DNA from: Castanea sativa
Lineage: Eukaryota > Streptophyta > Magnoliopsida > Fagales > Fagaceae
DNA: 64,000 nucleotides
NCBI RefSeq assembly: GCF_040712315.1
Contig: NC_134017.1
Span: 23,912,322-23,976,321, forward strand
Reading direction: 5' to 3'
This document shows positions 61,201 through 64,000 of the stretch, piece after piece (position 1 is the first letter of the stretch; every line of letters starts with the position of its first letter). Both the position numbers and the translations under genes were made by a program. Below the pieces are notes generated by a model. It was not told the DNA's origin, did not search any database, and saw nothing but the letters and a program-made list of their open reading frames with translations.

Positions 61201-61850
61201 TGTGGTTTTTTGTTTAATGGTGGTGGTGGGTTTTTGTTTATGGTGGTGGCTGGTTTTGTGTAAGTGGTGGTGGTGGCTAGTTTTTTTTTTTTTTTTTTGA
61301 ATAGTGCTAGTTGGATTTTTTATTCGTTGTGGTAATTGGGTTTGTGTTTATGATGGTGATTGGGTTTTTGTTTTGGATTTCACTTTATTTTTATTGTTTT
61401 AAATTGGGATTTTTCTGCATTCTTTATGATTTCTCTGTGGTTTGTAATGTGGGTTTGGTTTTTATTTGATGAGAATGTTGTGGGTCATCTTTCTTTGATA
61501 GTTTGGCTTCATATGATGTTACATTATGATTATTTTGTCAAGTTTTTTATTGGGTATTTCGAAGACATTTTCTACATTGTCTTACTAATAATAATCTTGT
61601 TATTGATGTAATTTCCTTTATATTTGTGCAGATATGGGATTGGTAGCAAAAAGATAGTTTTTGTGGGACAACTTGAATTCAAATAATTTTCTGTAAAGTT
61701 TGGAAGCCAAGACATCATTTGTATATAAATGGTTGTAATTACTTTGTGAACATTTTTATTGCATTTTTAGATTGTATAGATTTGGTTAGAAATGAATAGA
61801 TTAATGTAATGGCAAGTAAATGTAAAGAATATTAATAAAAAAATAAAATT
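58263..61850. other. Unassigned interior of the CACTA element
   Basis: It contains a (CT)n at 58883-58907, several T-runs followed by AG that look like intron ends, and short stretches such as 59600-59690 and 60355-60520 with balanced composition. The longest open frame is about 100 codons with low-complexity Trp/Phe/Val sequence. It could be captured and decayed host sequence or a ruined transposase. No motif decides. Confidence 0.4.
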
Positions 61851-61854
61851 GGTA

Positions 61855-62271
61855 ATGATAATTTTCGTCGCCATATTTGACTATAGTAGAAATTAATTCG
61901 TCACCTGATCTATTGAAATTAAAAAAAAAAAAAAAAAAAAACAATTGGTGAAACAAAACTTTGTCACGAAATCTATTGAAATTGGAAAAAAAAATATATT
62001 TGGTGACGAAATATTCTGTCACTGAAAATAAGGTTTAGTGACGAAAATATTAGGTGACGAAAGCTTTCGTCACCTATCATTTTTTATTGGTGACGAAAAA
62101 ATTTCGTCACCTATCATTTTTTTATTGGTGATGAAACATTTTCGTCACCAATACATTTTGTGACGGAGCTTAGGTGACGAATGTTGTTTCGTCACCAAAT
62201 GTATTCAGTGACGAAATAAGGACATATTGTGACGAAATGTTTCGTCACCATAGTTCACTTTTGTTGTAGTA
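61855..62271. repeat. Right subterminal repeat zone of the CACTA element
   Basis: More than fifteen GTGACGAAA or TTTCGTCAC motifs in alternating orientation. They include a perfect 24-bp palindrome at 62052-62075 with half-site AGGTGACGAAAG. Confidence 0.9.
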
Positions 62272-62274
62272 TTG

Positions 62275-63121
62275 AAGATGTGATTTCTACAGCAACACCA
62301 GGATGACTTTGTAGCTTTTGCTCTAATCCGCGTCATGGTAGCAACAGCACCATCTTGATAATCTTCTTTGTTGTCTGAATTCGCGTGTTGCTGATATTTA
62401 GACTTAGGTTTTCTTTATTGAAGTATACGTAACACGACGACTTTGAACCTATAAATAAGGTTGTGCATAATTGGCACTTATATAATTTTGCATATAGAGC
62501 ACAATTTATGATGCAACAACTATCTTATATATATATAATTCACTTCATATTCAGGTTTTCTAATTCTCGTTTGAGTGAGCTATAATCAAGAAGTGTCGAG
62601 ACCTTTCATTTCAATCGAGCAAGGCACGATTGAAGTCTGACAAAATCTATGCTTCAATTAATCAAGACTCGATTGAAGGGCAATCATAATTACAGATTTT
62701 TTCTTCCTTTGAATTTCTTTTGGAAACTTATAAATCTAGAACTTACGAAGACTTATGACTCAATTAAGCTATAATGTCAAGAAATTTGCCAACCTAAAGC
62801 CTAACCCATCCAACTAACACATCCAAATGGACATTTAATGGTATTTGTCTGGCATGTGGCAGGACTATAAACTTTTAGGGATTCCAATTGGTATTTGTTT
62901 TGTTTGAACTTTGAGTAGCTTACAATTGGAGTGAACGTCCGAAGTTGAACAAAAAAATACAATATAAAAAAAGCATGTAAATGTTTAAGATTTGGGTTAT
63001 ATATAGCAGACATAATTTTTTTTTTCACAATAATTGTATAATTATTAAATCCATAAATTGACATTAATTCTCACGAATCTTCTATAAGTTATGTTAATGG
63101 GTGCCTATTAATAAACTGATA
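62275..63121. other. Spacer, no gene recognised
   Basis: AT-rich. It has two short related stretches with CAATCGAGCAAGGCACGATTGAAG and AAGACTCGATTGAAGG-like text (62610-62690). Nothing coding is seen. Confidence 0.45.
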
Positions 63122-63882
63122 TATAGTATTTTAGGTGTTGTTCCTTAGATTTTCATTTTAAGATTCTGTTATGTAGCAACTTAATTAAAAAATACACTTT
63201 CATCCTATGAAAAAAAAGCTACACGGTAGAATCGTAAAATGAGAACTTAAAGAACTAGAGCCGGTTGAATGGTGGAGCAAAAAATGCAGTCACCTAAGGC
63301 TCTAAGTAAAAAAAAGGCCCCCAAATTTTAACTAATAGGATTATTTAAAATCAATAAATAAAATAATATTTTTTTACCATATGAAAAACAAACAAAAAAT
63401 AGAGAAAAATGCAACGTCCACAATATTTTTTACAACACTTTTATGACTAATGCTAAGTAGTACGTTGTTACAGCTTGTTATTGATGGCAAAAAAATAATT
63501 ATAGTGATAATTTCAAATAGAAAACAAAAAGCAACTTAAAACTTAGGATTTGTTGTAAAAAATATTGTGAATGTTGCACTTCTAAAAAACAAAATAATAA
63601 TAATAATAATAAGAGTTTAGCTAGCAAACTTTTACTAGTTCTCATTTAAGTCTACTACTAATACCACTCTTTCACTTACTAAAATCAATTTACCACATCA
63701 ACAAGTATGAAAAATTTTGTCAAATTTTTTCTGTCTATTCAATTTCTAAAGAAAGAAAAATTTTACGTAGATCATGTTAATTAGTAGTAATTTTGCATCT
63801 CAAACAAGATAATCAATTTTTGCCTTAGACCCCCAAATGTATCAAGCCGCCCCTGTAAGGAACAACACCTAAGTACTATACC
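63122..63882. mobile_element. Inverted-repeat MITE split by a hAT-like element
   Basis: The left arm (TATAGTATTTTAGGTGTTGTTCCTTAG... to 63255) and the right arm (63856-63882) are inverted copies. The match continues past GTTGTTCCTTA into TTTCATTTTA and GATTC once the inner element is removed. The original MITE was about 160 bp. The arms are separated by the insertion at 63256-63855. Confidence 0.75.
63256..63855. mobile_element. hAT-like element inside the MITE
   Basis: 600 bp. Ends TAGAGCCGGTTGA and, in complement, CAGGGGCGGCTTGA form an imperfect inverted repeat. The 8-bp flanks TAAAGAAC (63248-63255) and TAAGGAAC (63856-63863) match at seven positions. No coding sequence. Confidence 0.75.
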
Positions 63883-64000
63883 TAAGTCTTGCCCTTATTA
63901 GTAAATTATTTTAGGTAAATTTTGATACTACTTTGATGAGAAATATAAACTCAAAAAAATTAATTACCTTTTTCTCTCATATAATGGTTCTAAAAATGTA
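63883..64000. other. Window end, AT-rich spacer
   Basis: No feature is recognised in the last bases. Confidence 0.5.

Larger units (their letters stand above)
54216..62271. mobile_element. CACTA-type (CMC/EnSpm) DNA transposon, non-autonomous, with satellite array
   Basis: 8056 bp. The left end is CACTACAACAAAAGTGGGCT; the complement of the right end is TACTACAACAAAAGTGAACT, so only the first base and two inner bases differ. A 3-bp duplication TTG (54213-54215 and 62272-62274) is exact. Both subterminal zones are packed with GGTGACGAAA/TTTCGTCACC motifs, typical transposase-binding arrays of this superfamily. The interior holds short repeats (54700-55350), an eight-copy 345-bp tandem repeat (55500-58262) and about 3.4 kb of unassigned sequence. 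No transposase is recognisable. Confidence 0.88.

Noticed and set aside
61000..61310. 101-codon plus frame ending in a Trp/Phe run in the CACTA element
   Set aside because: It is made by GGTGGTGGT and T-run low-complexity DNA and has no recognisable domain.

Overview
The window is nuclear DNA of a flowering plant. It has one intron-rich gene, GT-AG introns, AT-rich spacers full of microsatellites, and layered LTR retrotransposons, a LINE, hAT and CACTA elements. The gag and extra-ORF proteins of the gag-bearing LTR elements resemble sequences I recall as abundant in oaks and chestnuts (Fagaceae). That placement is recall, not a search.

Layout. 1-8118: a minus-strand, gag-bearing, pol-less LTR retrotransposon cut by the window edge, with a solo LTR inside it (1287-2742). 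It sits in an older LTR of its own family (8119-8244). About 8940-18100: one plus-strand LINE ORF2 relic, broken by a solo LTR (9278-10703), a hAT-like element (10968-12058), a gag-only Gypsy element (12406-17330, itself holding a solo LTR at 15526-16922) and a CACTA-like MITE (17453-17892). 18205-25353 (minus): the only apparently intact host gene, a full-size ABCG/PDR transporter in 24 exons. The exon phases close perfectly over 4371 nt (1456 aa). 25354-32689: its upstream side and AT-rich spacer, with a triplicated promoter-side repeat, two hAT-like elements and a tRNA-type SINE. 32690-40311: a complete plus-strand copy of the pol-less element with TSD TGCTT. 41094-50997: a 9.9 kb Ty3/Gypsy element of Tat type with TSD CATGT, decayed gag-pol, a tandem-repeat block and a spliced antisense gene. 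54216-62271: an 8 kb CACTA-type element with TSD TTG and no recognisable transposase; it carries eight copies of a 345-bp tandem repeat. 63122-63882: a small inverted-repeat MITE split by a hAT-like element.

How it fits together. Most boundaries rest on matching target-site duplications and on proteins that resume in frame across insertions, so a relative order of events can be read. The PDR gene is the only unit that looks functional; every transposon protein is broken. Most stops in the Tat Gypsy gag-pol are CAG, CAA or CGA codons changed to TAG, TAA or TGA, which fits deamination of methylated cytosine in silenced DNA. The points most worth following are the antisense spliced gene in the Gypsy element, the satellite-like array inside the CACTA element, the extra ORF that stands in place of pol in the gag-bearing element, and the stop-codon signature.
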